A stretch of DNA of 64,000 nt from Liriodendron chinense (taxonomy: Eukaryota > Streptophyta > Magnoliopsida > Magnoliales > Magnoliaceae). Where the stretch lies: contig PVNU02001548.1 in NCBI GenBank assembly GCA_003013855.2, forward strand, positions 992,001 through 1,056,000, written 5' to 3'. Position numbers and translations under genes: made by a program. This document shows, piece after piece, positions 1 to 10,084 of the stretch. The stretch's first letter is position 1; each line of letters begins with the position of its first letter. The notes under the pieces were generated by a model, which saw only the letters and a program-made list of their open reading frames with translations, was not told the DNA's origin and searched no databases.

Positions 1-966
1 CGTAAACTACAGATAGAAGGAATGGGATAGTTCAATGAGGGGGATTTTTTTGAGAATCCACCGTTCATGGAGGGACCCACCAGATCAATAGTCTGGATCA
101 GTGATGCATGGCAACACTTGTGGAAGGATCGGACATTGGGTACATCTTCGGGCCGAGGATCATATAAGCACAGTTAGTTCGGATTTTTATGTTAGTGTAA
201 GTGGGGCCATCTTCAGTACTGATCCAAGCCACTCATCTATTGGGCCAACCGTGGATGAATCATGCATGCTCCGAAAATGTCCTCTTTAGGATGATCCTAA
301 CCGTAGAATCTGTGGCCTACGAATACATGCAAGCAAGGCATTACGTTCTTTTTACCCATCGGGTCTTGTGTGATAGTCAACTCCGATTAGACCCGATTAT
401 TGTCAGCGTTTCTCAGCTCAGTCAATGCTTCCAGCGCCGAATCACGGCTTGAAAAACACGCACCCCTGCTGGGTCGCGGATTGGGTACGACCCCCACCAC
501 CCGGAACTAACCAGAGTCGGACGGTCTTAGTAGGGGCTCTGTGGGGGCCACAGTGATGTATTTGTTTTATCCACGCCGTCAATTCATTTTGATAGATATT
601 TTTGTGATGAGCTAAAAATTGAGTTCATGAAAATCTTGGATCAAGCTGATATATGTCTACAAGATCTTATGAACAGGTTGGGTGGCAAACAAACATCACG
701 GTGGCCCTGAGACGTTTTCGACGGTAGAAATTCAATCTCCACTGCTTCCTAGATTATGGTCCACTTGAGCTTTCAATTTGTCTCATTTTTGGGCTCATGC
801 CTTAAAATGATATGTCAAAATAGATGGACGGACCCACATATCCCTTGATAAGACCGACCATCTCCAGCAAGTCCTGATGGGAAGCAGATTAGCAGGTGTA
901 CCGCACACCAGCGATGTCGTTAATGTAGGCATGCCGGCAAGCGAAGACGAGGGCGTCAGGCCCTCG
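1..966. repeat. Segmental duplicate R2, left copy
   Basis: This block matches 15302-15960 almost base for base, starting with GTAAACTAC and a GGGATAGTTCAAT stretch and running to the MITE-like part ending near 960. The right-hand copy lacks about 280 bp that are present here at roughly 403-680. In the right-hand copy the block lies about 0.5 kb upstream of a minus-strand peptide gene, and it begins almost exactly at the window edge here. No gene was seen in this block. Confidence 0.85.
541..862. repeat. GTGGGGCCCAC-type palindromic MITE, degraded
   Basis: The left end reads GTGGGGGCCACAGTGATGTA followed by a TTTATCCACGCCGTC box. The right end carries the reverse complement style (AAAATAGATGGACGG, CCCACATATC). 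Internal landmarks shared by the family are 'ATCAAGCTGATAT' and 'GGTCCACTTGAG'. It belongs to the most abundant repeat family in the window. Confidence 0.6.
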
Positions 967-1013
967 AGCCCTAGAATGTACAAAATGGTTGAATGAGAAT
1001 TAAAGCTATGTAA

Positions 1014-1076
1014 GCCCCCACAATGATGTATTTATTATATCTACATCGTCTATCTATTTGGTGAGATCATTTTAGA
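1014..1076. repeat. Half copy of the same MITE family
   Basis: Only the left arm is present: CCCCCACAATGATGTATTTA, the TATCTACATCGTC box and AGATCATTTTAGAG. It stops abruptly at a 29-bp piece resembling the peptide gene at 6889-7218. Confidence 0.5.
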
Positions 1077-1105
1077 GCCGGGCCATGAGTGCTGGCCGGT
1101 CCAGG
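1077..1105 (+). pseudogene. 29-bp remnant of a CTNIP-like peptide gene
   Basis: This short piece matches positions 7068-7096, inside the + strand peptide gene, at 26 of 29 bases; all three differences are transitions. There it encodes the stretch around the second core cysteine (LGHEC...). Here it is joined on the left to half a MITE and on the right to the start of the duplicated unit, so it looks like a rearrangement scar. Confidence 0.6.
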
Positions 1106-1261
1106 TGTATACATGGCATTCAATTCATCCAAAAAGGCCAGCCCACCATGAAAATGAGACACCCAAAAATCAGGCTGATCCATTGGTTAAATGAATTCTT
1201 GGAATAAGAATAATTTGAAAAGTAGATTTAGTGAAGACATCATCATGGCCAAGCAACAGGA

Positions 1262-2431
1262 CTACAATTAGAGGCGGGCAACGATCTGGGCCGGGCCAAG
1301 TTAGCCCTAGTTTGGTTTGGCTCGTTTTTGTGCCACCCCAGTTTGTGGATCGGCCTGGTTTGGGTTTCGGGCCAACCCATGCGGCCCGAGTTTGGTTTGC
1401 TCCAAAAAACTCTGGTTCGGGCCAGGATTGGTTTAGTCAAAATTTTCGAATCGAATTGGGCTGAGTTTGAACAGGTGATGACTCTTTTTTTTTTAATTGA
1501 AAAGAATTAAAAAATTAGAAATAACAGGCAATAAATATACAAAAGTATCTTACCACGTGATGTTTGTGTGGTATAGGTTGGCCAATATAATGAAATTCCA
1601 AACCATAAATGATTCACCTCCCATTCCAAAAACCTGTATGAGAAATCCCCACCCTTTGATGGGTAGAAAACCACTAAAATGGCCCCAATCTCAACCATAT
1701 CCATATTCATGCTTTGAATCAACAAAATGAAATGACCGTATAAATGCCCTATTTGGATGGTCACCAGAAGGTGAATGCGGTGGAATAGTGCCCAAACTCG
1801 CCACATTTTATCGAGGTGGAGCCGTTTGGCAGCGAAATGCACCAATGGCTAGACTGGAATTGCCCCAAAACAAGCAGACAGTGATTAAAGAGATTGGGAC
1901 CCATTTATCATCAGATTCACATGTGAAACCATAGATGCACAAGTCCAGCAAAATGGGACATCACCAAACAATGACTGAACTTAATAAACTGGAAGTGGCC
2001 CTACTTAGAAAACCTTGCATGCCCATTGGCTGTCCATCATGTGGGCCCATTGTGTTTTTATCTACCATCAAATCCATTTATCCCCACTAGTATGAATGGA
2101 TACCCAAAACATTAGGCCATTCCAAAATTAAGGTGGGCTGCACCACATGATTTTAAAGCATGCGACCCAGTATGAATGGACACCCCAAAGCATCAGGTCA
2201 TCCGTGTAGGTTTTCCACGGTGCCTCATCAATGGTGGGCCCAACCAATGTTCGGTCTGTATTATCTCAGAATGCATCCATAATGCCCAGAGATTGTGGGC
2301 CCCAAAACAACGGTCCTCATCCGACGCTGATGAAATGATAATCCTTCATGCAGGTATAGTAAAATGGGGGCCTAGACGCCCATTGATTGGGCCCATCTTA
2401 GGGTTTTGGAGGTTGGGGAAATACCTCAGAA

Positions 2432-2482
<51 letters not shown>

Positions 2483-2907
2483 CTACACCCCAAGGCAACA
2501 TCGTCGGCGGGTTTTTATTGGGTAGAGAGATGGAGAGAGTGAGAGAGAGTGGGGAGGGAGAGTTTGGGAAAGAGAGGGAGAGAGATGAGAGAGATTTGGG
2601 GGCGAGAGAGGGTAGGGTGTGGGAGATATTTTAGGGTTTTATTTTTGATACATTTATATTCTAATAGTCTAATACCATTGACCTTACGAGCTGAGCTGGG
2701 CCAGGTCGGTCCAAACCAGGCCGAGACGAGCTTCGAACCGGGCCGGGTCGGTGCTGCAAGAGTTTGAGTTCCACCCGTTTCTTAATCGGGCCGTGTTTGG
2801 GTGGCTCGTCACTGGATCAAACTCAACTTCAAACCGGGCCAAACCGAACTTTTTCGATACGGATGGGGCCGAACTTTCGAGCTGGCCTAGTTTGTGCCCA
2901 CCTCTAG
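1262..2907. mobile_element. Non-coding TIR element (MULE-like), 1.65 kb
   Basis: The ends are inverted: AGAGGCGGGCA at the left and TGCCCACCTCT at the right. It sits between GACTACAAT and AGCTACAAT, an imperfect 8-9 bp target duplication. The duplicated unit at about 7862-7875 shows the uninterrupted site (CAACAGGCTACAATAT), which confirms the boundaries. Subterminal parts are rich in GGGCCGGGCC/GGCCCGAG words. There is a long AG repeat inside and no transposase gene. The 9-bp TSD and GC-rich ends suggest a Mutator-like derivative; this assignment is inference. Confidence 0.75.
2434..2480. repeat. (AG)n microsatellite
   Basis: This is an uninterrupted AG dinucleotide tract of about 23 units, followed by a purine-rich AGAG region to about 2625. 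It creates a spurious Arg-Glu repeat reading frame. Confidence 0.95.
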
Positions 2908-3119
2908 CTACAATATATGATCAGCTATAATTGTATGGAGCATTTGGCAAGGCCAAAAATACAGAAATGTAACATCTTGCTGATGAGAACACATTCAAAC
3001 GTATCTGACCAAACACTTTCTATATCTTTTCTCTCCTTTATAACCTTAAAATCACATTCTACAACATTAGATTATATGTTTTGCCTTGTAAAATAAAAAC
3101 ATAATAATTAACAACCTGT

Positions 3120-3258
3120 TTATTTTTTGCGCAACACACCCACATGGTTAGTCGTCACACGATGCACCCACTGATCGATGGAGTTAGTGTGTCTCCTTAG
3201 CACTCGAACCTGAGACCTGTTGTTGAAATGCCTAAGCGTCTTCCAGCTAGGCTAGAAA
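3120..3258 (-). mobile_element. tRNA-derived SINE, copy 1
   Basis: On the minus strand the sequence begins with a tRNA-like head: an A-box-like TAGCCTAGCTGG and a B-box-like GGTTCGAGTGC about 40 bp apart. A tail with GTGGGTGTGTTGCGC and an A-rich end follows. The same head and tail words occur at 8075-8303 and at 55091-55278. It is not a tRNA gene, because no cloverleaf can be closed. Confidence 0.7.
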
Positions 3259-3298
3259 TAAGTTCATCTCATTTTAGTTAATCCTAATTATGTATTAG

Positions 3299-3424
3299 GG
3301 CGTGTTTGGTTGCACCAAATATCATGAGAATTCATGATGTTTTGTATCTTTTGTTGCAGAAGGCCAGTTTACTCTAAGGCAAAATATCATGAAATTTTAT
3401 GATATTTAGTGCGACCAACACACC
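3299..3424. repeat. Small foldback MITE
   Basis: The left end GGCGTGTTTGGTTGCACC and the right end GTGCGACCAACACACC are inverted copies, and ATATCATGA / TCATGATGTT words lie inside. The counterpart in unit C lacks about 70 bp of the centre and is interrupted by an LTR element at 8366. Confidence 0.65.
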
Positions 3425-3902
3425 GAATAGATTGAAAGACATTGACCTTATGATACGTCTTGATATTAATTAACTTGGAATTGCCCATTGGAGAGGAATT
3501 ATTGTCTATTGATTTGGTGGGACCGACCACAGATGGATGAGAATCTTATAGATTGAAAGATGTTGACCCTATGATATGGTATTGGTAGCCCACAAAAGAA
3601 ACTATGTGAAAAAAAATCAACGGTCAACTTTCAACAGAAAAAAAAGTTAAATATTCAAGGGTTAGGATCTTTCAATCAAGCAGATTATAACTGGGCATCC
3701 GTGATAAACATGAGCGGTCCACCTTACAATGGGCCATGCAATCATGTCTGGCAAATTCATCAAGAAATATAGAACTTCCAAATTTATTCGTTGAACTAAA
3801 ATAAATACAATCAATCGGTTAGTGTAATGGTAGTTGCAAAACGTCATTCTCTTTTGTGGCTGATCTTGGGCACTTTGCACCCAACTCAACCCATGAAGAA
3901 GA

Positions 3903-4247
3903 TCAGGACCGTTGATGTTGGAGCTGAGTTTCTTTATCGATATCAGCGGCACCGGGACGGATGATCATTTCATGATTGTCAAGTGGCCCAGTTGGGGCAT
4001 GGATTGCGAAATTCCTCTGATTGAGTCGGCATGGACGGCCACCCTTCCTCGGCACATATGTGCACCCGGAAGGACCCGAAGACGTTACAGGGCCTTTTTG
4101 TAGGGACTCTAGAAGTAGAGATCCTTCCATCGATCGCCATTGATCTCCGTCGAGAGGCCTTGTGGCCGCTACTGATCGGACGGTCGAGATCAAGAGGATG
4201 AAAATGATGGATATGAACGGTGAGAGATTTATTCTCTGAGAATCCAT
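3903..4247 (-). CDS. CTNIP/SCREW-like phytocytokine precursor, copy A (114 aa)
   Basis: This is a predicted secreted precursor of a small disulphide-bonded signalling peptide. Residues 1-28 form a signal peptide (hydrophobic FISIIFILLISTV, small residues before TRP). An acidic pro-segment follows, then SLQKGPV, SGPSGC62TYVP and GGRPC73. The two cysteines are ten residues apart, as in all four copies. I place it in the CTNIP/SCREW family, whose Arabidopsis members are perceived by the receptor kinase HSL3/NUT and act in immunity and stomatal control; this rests on the C-T-[NY]-[IV]-P motif remembered from the family. The gene is intronless. A TATA box lies about 85 bp upstream. It is about 90% identical to copy C, with the core identical. 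The C-terminal 28 residues (after HAPTG) are absent from copy D. PIP or IDA-type peptides also carry SGPS motifs but lack the cysteine pair. Confidence 0.75.
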   Translation of the reverse strand: MDSQRINLSPFISIIFILLISTVRSVAATRPLDGDQWRSMEGSLLLESLQKGPVTSSGPSGCTYVPRKGGRPCRLNQRNFAIHAPTGPLDNHEMIIRPGAADIDKETQLQHQRS

Positions 4248-4328
4248 GATTGTGAGTAAAGATATAGAGTTTTCTTGAGGTGGGCTGAGGGTTTTGATGG
4301 TGATGAAGGGAGAGAAGCGATGGTGAGA

Positions 4329-4340
4329 TTTATATATAGG
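4329..4340 (-). promoter_or_regulatory. TATA box of peptide gene A
   Basis: On the minus strand the sequence reads CCTATATATAAA, ending about 82 bp before the ATG. The equivalent place in copy C reads TATATGTAA. Confidence 0.6.
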
Positions 4341-4851
4341 CTATGTAGAGAGAATGTGTGTATGTTTTAACTTTTAAGGAGACCTCGTGACTGAGACTCG
4401 GTTTAAAGTGAAACCCGAGTTGGGTTCGGATTTCAACGCGCTTTTGCCATGACCATAAAATATGGACTTTGATTTCTTCTAAAATGTCATTGCTTGAATT
4501 GAAAATCTCTCATTTTCTCTCTCCAACGTATCAATATGTAAAGCCATCTTGCCACGTGGCATGGTATTTATCATTGTGGACCGTTCATTTTATTTCCCTT
4601 CCCTAGATGGGAAATGGTTTGAAGTACGTGGACATGGCTAATCCTAGCCGTCTGATCTTGAGTCTTCAAAGCAATTAATGGTAGGGAATGAAAATGGTTT
4701 ACAGTTGATATTATGTGCAAATGGGAAAGCAAAAAGTAATGGTTAGGATTGTTTGATAGGTAGGGTAATAAGAGATAGCCGTCCCACTGGATGGGTGGTC
4801 TGGATTCATACATCAGCCTATCAAGCGTATTGAGGAGAGATGGCTCTACCA

Positions 4852-5393
4852 CATTGCGATTCTATTGATGCATGTGCTCGAGACAAGGCCCGATGTGTCA
4901 GTCTCACGCTCGTTGGTAGGGCTGGTAGAGACAGTGTACCAAAAACAAAAAAATGCCATAGGTGTAGGACATCCAATCCGGGCAAAAGGCCAGTCACACC
5001 ATGATGATAGCCTGATATGAAAATACGGCCGATCTCTTCATCGAGTGGGCCACAACATCAAAATCATCAGATGGCTAATGGTATAACCTAGTGTGTACTA
5101 GTTTGGCCCACCCAATAAATGGGTCGGCCCAATTTTCATTTCTGGTGATAGTCCCGGTGGAGTCCACCTTTTAGCCCGCCCAATGACTGGGTTGGCCTAA
5201 AAAATTTTTAATGGTGGGTATTCAATCACTTTTTCCTCGTGTGGTCCACATAAGATTTGGATTTGCTTCATTTGTTAGATCATGATATAAAATTTATGTG
5301 ATGTGGTCCATGAATTACACGCTCCCTACAACTTTACATGTGTGGGTCTCTCATTTTAACCAATCCAAGCTCTTAAGAAGCGGATTGTGTTGT
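4852..5393. other. Intergenic, MITE fragments
   Basis: No gene was seen. Pieces of GGCCCACC-type repeats appear, such as ATGGTGGGTATTCAATCAC and GTGTGGTCCACATAAGATTTGG, mixed with unique DNA. Confidence 0.6.
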
Positions 5394-5912
5394 GTGCCAC
5401 ACACCTACGACCTTGGTGGTGTTGATGTCAACAAGTTTTGTGGCTCCCATCATGATGTATGTATTATATCCGCTCCATCCATCCATTTTGCAAGATCATT
5501 TTAGGGCATGGGCCCAAAAGTGAGCCAATATAGGCCTCAACTCAACCCCACCACAGAAATTAGTGGGATTGTGACAACAAAAGTTAAAACCTTCCTAAGT
5601 TCTACCATGATGCGTACTCGCCAACCATCTTGTTCATAAGGTCACACAAACTTGGATGAAGGGAAAACACAAATATCATCTTTTATCCAAAACGTTTGTG
5701 TCCTTAAGAAATTTTCAATGGTAGGTGTTCAATCCCCACTATGCTGTGGTCCACTTGGGTCTTGGATCTGCCTCAGTTTTTAGTCAATGCCCTAAAAGGA
5801 TCTTGTAAAATGAATGAAGTGTATGCATATAAAACATACATCATGGCCGGACCCACGTAACTTTGGTGATGTGAACAACCCACATAACTTTGGTGATGTG
5901 AACACACCATAG
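5394..5912. repeat. GTGGGGCCCAC-type palindromic MITE
   Basis: The left arm is a CACACCTACGACCTTGGTGG region leading to GTGGCTCCCATCATGATGTA and TATCCGCTCCATCCATCC. The right arm is the inverted set, with AATGAATGAAGTG, ACATCATGGCCGGACCCAC and CTTTGGTGATGTGAACACAC. The order of internal boxes is that of the family. Confidence 0.6.
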
Positions 5913-6002
5913 AGGTCAGTATCTAACGAACCATGTAATCCCTTCCACTAAAATCCAATGGGATTCCCTACCCATGGTTTTAAGTAAATTTCCAAACGAA
6001 GT

Positions 6003-6422
6003 TAGGTGGGGCCACCATGATGTTTGTGAGAAGTCCATTCTATCCATCATTTTTATAAATTATTTTAGGACATGATCTAAAAATGAGGCAAATCTAAAAG
6101 TCAAGTGGGCAGCATGACAAGAAAAAGTGTTGAAAACTTTTTAGGGCTACAGAAAGTTTTGATCAAGCTGATATTTGTGTTTTCCCTTCATCCAAGTCGG
6201 AATGACCTAATCACCTAATCAACAAGTTGGACACTAAATGAACATTACACTGAGCCCTTATAAGTTTTTAATGGTGGGCATTCAATCACCATTGTTTTCT
6301 TGTGGTATGGTCCAGTTGAGATTTGGATCAGTCTCATTTTTGGGCTCATGTCATAAAATGATATGGAAAAATAGATGGATAGCATGGATAAAACATATTT
6401 ATCATCGTGGGGCCCACAATAT
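6003..6422. repeat. GTGGGGCCCAC-type palindromic MITE
   Basis: The left end is GGTGGGGCCACCATGATGTT and the right end is TATTTATCATCGTGGGGCCC, about 400 bp apart. Both inner arms carry the ATTTTAGGACATG / CATAAAATGATATG pair. Confidence 0.65.
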
Positions 6423-6527
6423 TGTGATGGATAGCACTCTCTGTTGCGACTTCGTTATTGGCAGCATTACGCCAACAACATACAGAGGATAGGTAGTGGT
6501 GAGATGGACTCTTCTGTCAAGGGCTCT

Positions 6528-6664
6528 CGGTGGGGCATATTGTGATGTATATATTTTATCTACACCATTCATCCATTTTTCCATGCCATTTTAGGGCATA
6601 AGGCAAAAAGATGAGGCAGGTCTAAGGCTCAAGTGGGCCACACTACTAGAAACGGTGGGAATTG
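6528..6664. repeat. Half MITE upstream of peptide gene B
   Basis: Only a left arm is present (GTGGGGCATATTGTGATGTA, TTTATCTACACCATTCATCC, CCATTTTAGGGCATAAGGC). It ends about 170 bp before the TATA box of the + strand peptide gene. Confidence 0.55.
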
Positions 6665-6833
6665 AGTGCTCTAATACATGGTATATTTAAATTGGGACGC
6701 ATAATTTGGGCAGTTTAATTTGAATTACCTATAGTAAGTAATTTCTAAGTTCCTGTGTATTGTCCATTACACTCTGCCAAAGTATCGAAAGTTTTTTCCC
6801 ATGCATAACCGCTCTCTATCTCCCACTTCTTAA

Positions 6834-6840
6834 TATAAAC
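6834..6840 (+). promoter_or_regulatory. TATA box of peptide gene B
   Basis: TATAAAC lies 49 bp before the ATG at 6889, a suitable position for a very short leader. Confidence 0.4.
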
Positions 6841-6888
6841 TTCATTGTCTTATAAGCAAAGGAGAGAGAAAAAAAAAAGTAGAAAACA

Positions 6889-7218
6889 ATGGAGATTTTA
6901 AATAAGATGGTAGGTATCATTCTTCTTTTGCAAGTGTCGATCCAAACAGTGCAGGTAGAGTTTTGAAAGGAGAGTGGAAGAAAGGAGGTGTCTTTGAGCC
7001 TGGATTCTCTGCAAAGGGGTCCTGTCCCTCCATCTGATCCATCTGGGTGCACCAACGTTGCCAACAAGCTGGGCCATGAGTGCCGGCTGGTCCAGGAAAT
7101 GAACGTCACTGGCAATGCTTTGGCTTGTGCCATGTGTACCTTCATCTTCCAGTCCCTCTCAGCATGGCTAGCAATCATCAATGAGGTGATCTCTAGAAGT
7201 CATCTTGATTGCTGGTAG
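6889..7218 (+). pseudogene. CTNIP/SCREW-like precursor, copy B, with in-frame TGA
   Basis: The ATG at 6889 opens a frame with a signal peptide (MVGIILLLQVSIQTVQ). A TGA at 6964-6966 stops it after 25 residues. The same frame continues to the TAG at 7216-7218 and encodes SLDSLQRGPVPPSDPSGC, TNV, then GHEC with the family spacing of ten residues between cysteines. The stop falls where copy D has Asp33 and the flanking residues align without gaps, so a point mutation is the simplest explanation. The core reads CTNVANK instead of CTYVPR, so it is closer to classical CTNIP at Asn but lacks Pro. The C-terminal part is longer than in the other copies. It lies in the opposite orientation to its three relatives. 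A cryptic intron using the GTAGAG donor at 6954 would be shorter than usual in plants and is less likely. Confidence 0.65.
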
Positions 7219-7712
7219 AAGTTGGAATTTTCAATCTCTAAACTCTGCTTGATGATTTGGAAAATCCAAATTAATTGTGAATCCAAAGAATTGTAATTGA
7301 TTTTTTTTTTTTTTTATATATATTTTCTTTTACATGCATTGATTTTTTATTTTATTTATAATGATGAGGGTTGTTTAGTAATGAAAAATTACGAATGACA
7401 ATGTTTTGCAATCGGAGCTAATGCAATTATGGATTGTTTGGAGATTCTAGAATGATATCATGTGATCATAATTTGTGAACTTTGAAGGTAGACATAATTC
7501 GAAAAATGTATTAGGTAAGAAGATGGTAAGTTACCATGTAGATGATTCATGTGGGGCCATCATGTTGCGTTTATGACATCCAACCCATGCAACCCATGAA
7601 GATAACCCGGTGTGAAAAATTAGGCCAACCCAATTATCAGGTGGCCCACACCATGGAAAATGATGAACAACTGTCCAAACATCTCCAAATTCATATGGCC
7701 GCGCCCACCATA
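7219..7712. other. Intergenic, A/T-rich, short MITE fragment
   Basis: No gene was seen. There is a T-run at about 7300, then a fragment with GTGGGGCCATCATGTTGCG and a distal GCCGCGCCCACCATAGTG arm at about 7550-7712. Confidence 0.6.
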
Positions 7713-8074
7713 GTGTATAGTACTTGGCATTCAACTCATCCAAAAGGGCTAGTCCACCATGAAAATGGGACACCCAAAAATCAGGCTGATCCATTGGTTA
7801 AATGAATTCTTGGAATAAGAATAATTTGAAAAGTAGATTTTGTGAAGACATCATGGCCAAGCAACAGGCTACAATATACATATGATCAGTTATGATTGTA
7901 TGGAGCGTGCCAAAAATACAGAAATGTAACATCTTGCTGATGAGAACACATTCAATAGTATATGACCAAACACTTTCTTCATCTTCTCTCTTCTTTGTTA
8001 CCTTAAAATCACATTCTGCATTAGATTATATGTTTTGCCTTGTAAAATAGAAACATAATAATTAACAACTTGTT

Positions 8075-8303
8075 TATTTATTTTTTGTTAGTCACATGCA
8101 TTGCACCCACCCCCTTATTTGGGCAACACACCCACACAGTTAGTCGTCACATGATGCACCCACCCTGTTATTTGCGCAACACACCCACATGGTTAGTCAT
8201 CACATGATGCACCCACCCACCGGTGGAGTTAGTGTATCTCCTTAGCACTCGAACTTGAGACCTGTTATTGAAATGCCTAGGCGTCTTCCAGCTAGGCTAG
8301 AAA
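8075..8303 (-). mobile_element. tRNA-derived SINE, copy 2, with expanded tail
   Basis: It is orthologous to the SINE at 3120-3258. The tail unit (GCAACACACCCACA..GTTAGTCGTCACATGATGCA on the + strand) is present about three times here and once in unit A, so the tail gained or lost units after the duplication. Confidence 0.7.
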
Positions 8304-8365
8304 CAAGTTTATCTCATTTTAGTTAATCCTAATTATGTATTAGGGTGTGTTTGGTTGCACCAAAT

Positions 8366-9010
8366 TGTTGAGATTGGATGCCTCAAATTTTGATGCACAG
8401 AGGCCATCGACCGGTCGAACGAGAGGTCGGTCACTGTGGAGATGAAGACAGCAGGCTTCTAGACCTTTTTTTGGGCATTGTCGACCGGTCAGCCGACCGA
8501 TCGACAGGGGCCTCTGGCCGGTTGACGGTGAGCTCCGGCCGGTCGACAGGCTTCCTTGTTGAGTTGGGTCTCTTGCGTGATTTTGCGCAAAGAAGTTTCT
8601 AATTTCGGTTTTCCCTTATTTAAGGGGATGTAATCCAAGATTAGGGTTGCCGCCAATGGACCAAGAGATTGAGAGGGTTCTAAGGTGAGAGAAAGAGCTA
8701 GGAGGAAGCTTGGAGTTCTCTAAGTTGAGGGAAATGGATATGTTTGTCCTTCTCATGTGAGAATTAGTTTTATTAGCTTGGGTTTTCTCTTGTGGGCTGT
8801 GATCCATGTTGTGTTTCTTCTATCTCTTGTAACTTCTGATATTATAGTGGATTAGTATCGCTTTGTGCCGTGGTTTTTTACCCGTAAGGGATTTTTCCAC
8901 ATAAAAATTAGATTGCCTCTTTTGTGTGTTAATTTGCTTTTGTGATTGGCATTGAGGTATGTTCCTTACCTGCTTTGATTGCTTCCGTTGTGAGGCTCCT
9001 AACCCCAACA
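8366..9010 (+). repeat. 5' LTR of TRIM-like element
   Basis: It is 645 bp long, starts TGTTGAGATTGG and ends CCTAACCCCAACA. The first 170 bp hold a series of short palindromes built from CGACCGGTCG and CCGGTCGAC words. Confidence 0.9.
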
Positions 9011-9012
9011 AG

Positions 9013-9024
9013 TGGTATCAGAGC
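9013..9024 (+). other. Primer binding site (initiator tRNA-Met)
   Basis: TGGTATCAGAGC lies two bases after the LTR end, the standard complement of the initiator tRNA-Met 3' end used by many plant LTR elements. Confidence 0.85.
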
Positions 9025-9441
9025 TAAATGTTGGGAAAGGGACAAAGAGAATCTGAGGTGATGCATCAATGACGTCTTTTAGCATGAAATTCGATATGGA
9101 AAAAGATTCCATAAAAGAAAAACATGGAAAGCGATCAGTGTCTATGAAAGAAGTAGAGTAAAAGAAGATGGATCGGTATGCCAATATCTCAATCAGGTTT
9201 GTCAACTACATCGGGTTTGATCGGGAGCACTATTCACGGTGGATCAGCTGCGAGATCGGCAGCGGGATCCACGGTTGCTCGTTTGTGGCGTTCGCAAGGG
9301 CCACATGAGCGAGCGGGTAGTGAAGGTGTAAGGATGAAGTCGATGAGGCATGAGAAGAGGTAGAGCTGTGATGATGATGGAGTAGAGATGAAGATGGTGT
9401 GTGACAAGGTATTGCATGATGATTTGAGTCGTGGTGGAGTT

Positions 9442-10084
9442 TGTTGGGATTGGACAGCTCAAATTTTGATGCACAGAGGTCATCGACTGGTCAAACGACT
9501 GGTTGGTCACAGTGGAGATGAAGACAACAGGCTTCTGGACCTTTTTTTGGGCATTGTCGGCCGGTCGGCTAACCAGTCGACAGGGGCCGTCAGCCGGTCG
9601 ACGGTGAGCTTCGGCCGGTCGACAGGCTTCCTTGTTGAGTTGGGTCTCTTGCACGGTTTTGCGCAAAGAAGTTTCTAATTTCGATTTCTCTTATTTAAGG
9701 GGATGTAATCCAAGATTAGGGTTGCCGCCAATGGGCTAAGGGATTGAGAGGGTTCTAGGGTAATAGAAAGAGCTAGGAGGAAGCTTGGAGTTCTCTGGGT
9801 TGAGGTTAAGGGCTATATTTGTCCCCTGATGCGAGACTTAGCTTTATTAGCTTGGGTTTTCTCTTGTAGGCTATGATCCGGGTTGTGTTTCTTTTATCTC
9901 TTGTAACTTCTGATATCATAGGGGATTAGTGTCGCTTTGTGCCATGGTTTTTTACCCGTGAGGGGTTTTTTCACGTAAAAATTGGATTGCCTCTTTTGTG
10001 TGTTGATTTGCTTTTGTGATTGCCATTGAGGTGTGTTCCTCACTTGCTTTGATTGCTTCCGCTGCGGGGATCCTAACCCCAACA
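9442..10084 (+). repeat. 3' LTR of TRIM-like element
   Basis: It is 643 bp long and starts TGTTGGGATTGG. It shows many scattered differences from the 5' LTR, including in the CCGGTCGAC region, so the insertion is not very recent. Confidence 0.9.

Larger units (their letters stand above)
1107..4851. repeat. Tandem segmental duplicate, unit A
   Basis: After removal of the insertion at 1262-2907, this unit aligns with 7713-11563 (after removal of 8366-10089). The match runs from a GGCATTCAA.TCATCCAAAA segment through a SINE, a small MITE and a peptide gene to GGCTCTACCAC. By eye most lines differ at only a few bases, so the duplication is young compared with the other gene copies. Confidence 0.9.
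8366..10084 (+). mobile_element. TRIM-like non-coding LTR retrotransposon
   Basis: Two LTRs of about 645 bp flank only 431 bp of internal DNA. The element starts TGTTG and ends CAACA, and is bracketed by the 5-bp target duplication CAAAT (8361-8365 and 10085-10089). A primer binding site lies directly after the first LTR. No gag or pol reading frame exists, so it must be moved by another element. It interrupts the small MITE that is intact at 3299-3424 in unit A. That gives a clear empty site and shows insertion after the segmental duplication. Confidence 0.9.

Noticed and set aside
2176..2634. 152-residue + strand frame with an Arg-Glu repeat
   Set aside because: It is created by the AG microsatellite inside a non-coding TIR element; no domain is present.
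3903..4247. PIP/IDA-like peptide instead of CTNIP-like
   Set aside because: The SGPS motif is shared, but it is internal here and followed by the invariant C-x10-C pair, which those families lack.
6816..7181. 121-residue frame on the minus strand over peptide gene B
   Set aside because: It is the antisense shadow of the + strand CTNIP-like frame, which has the family motif.
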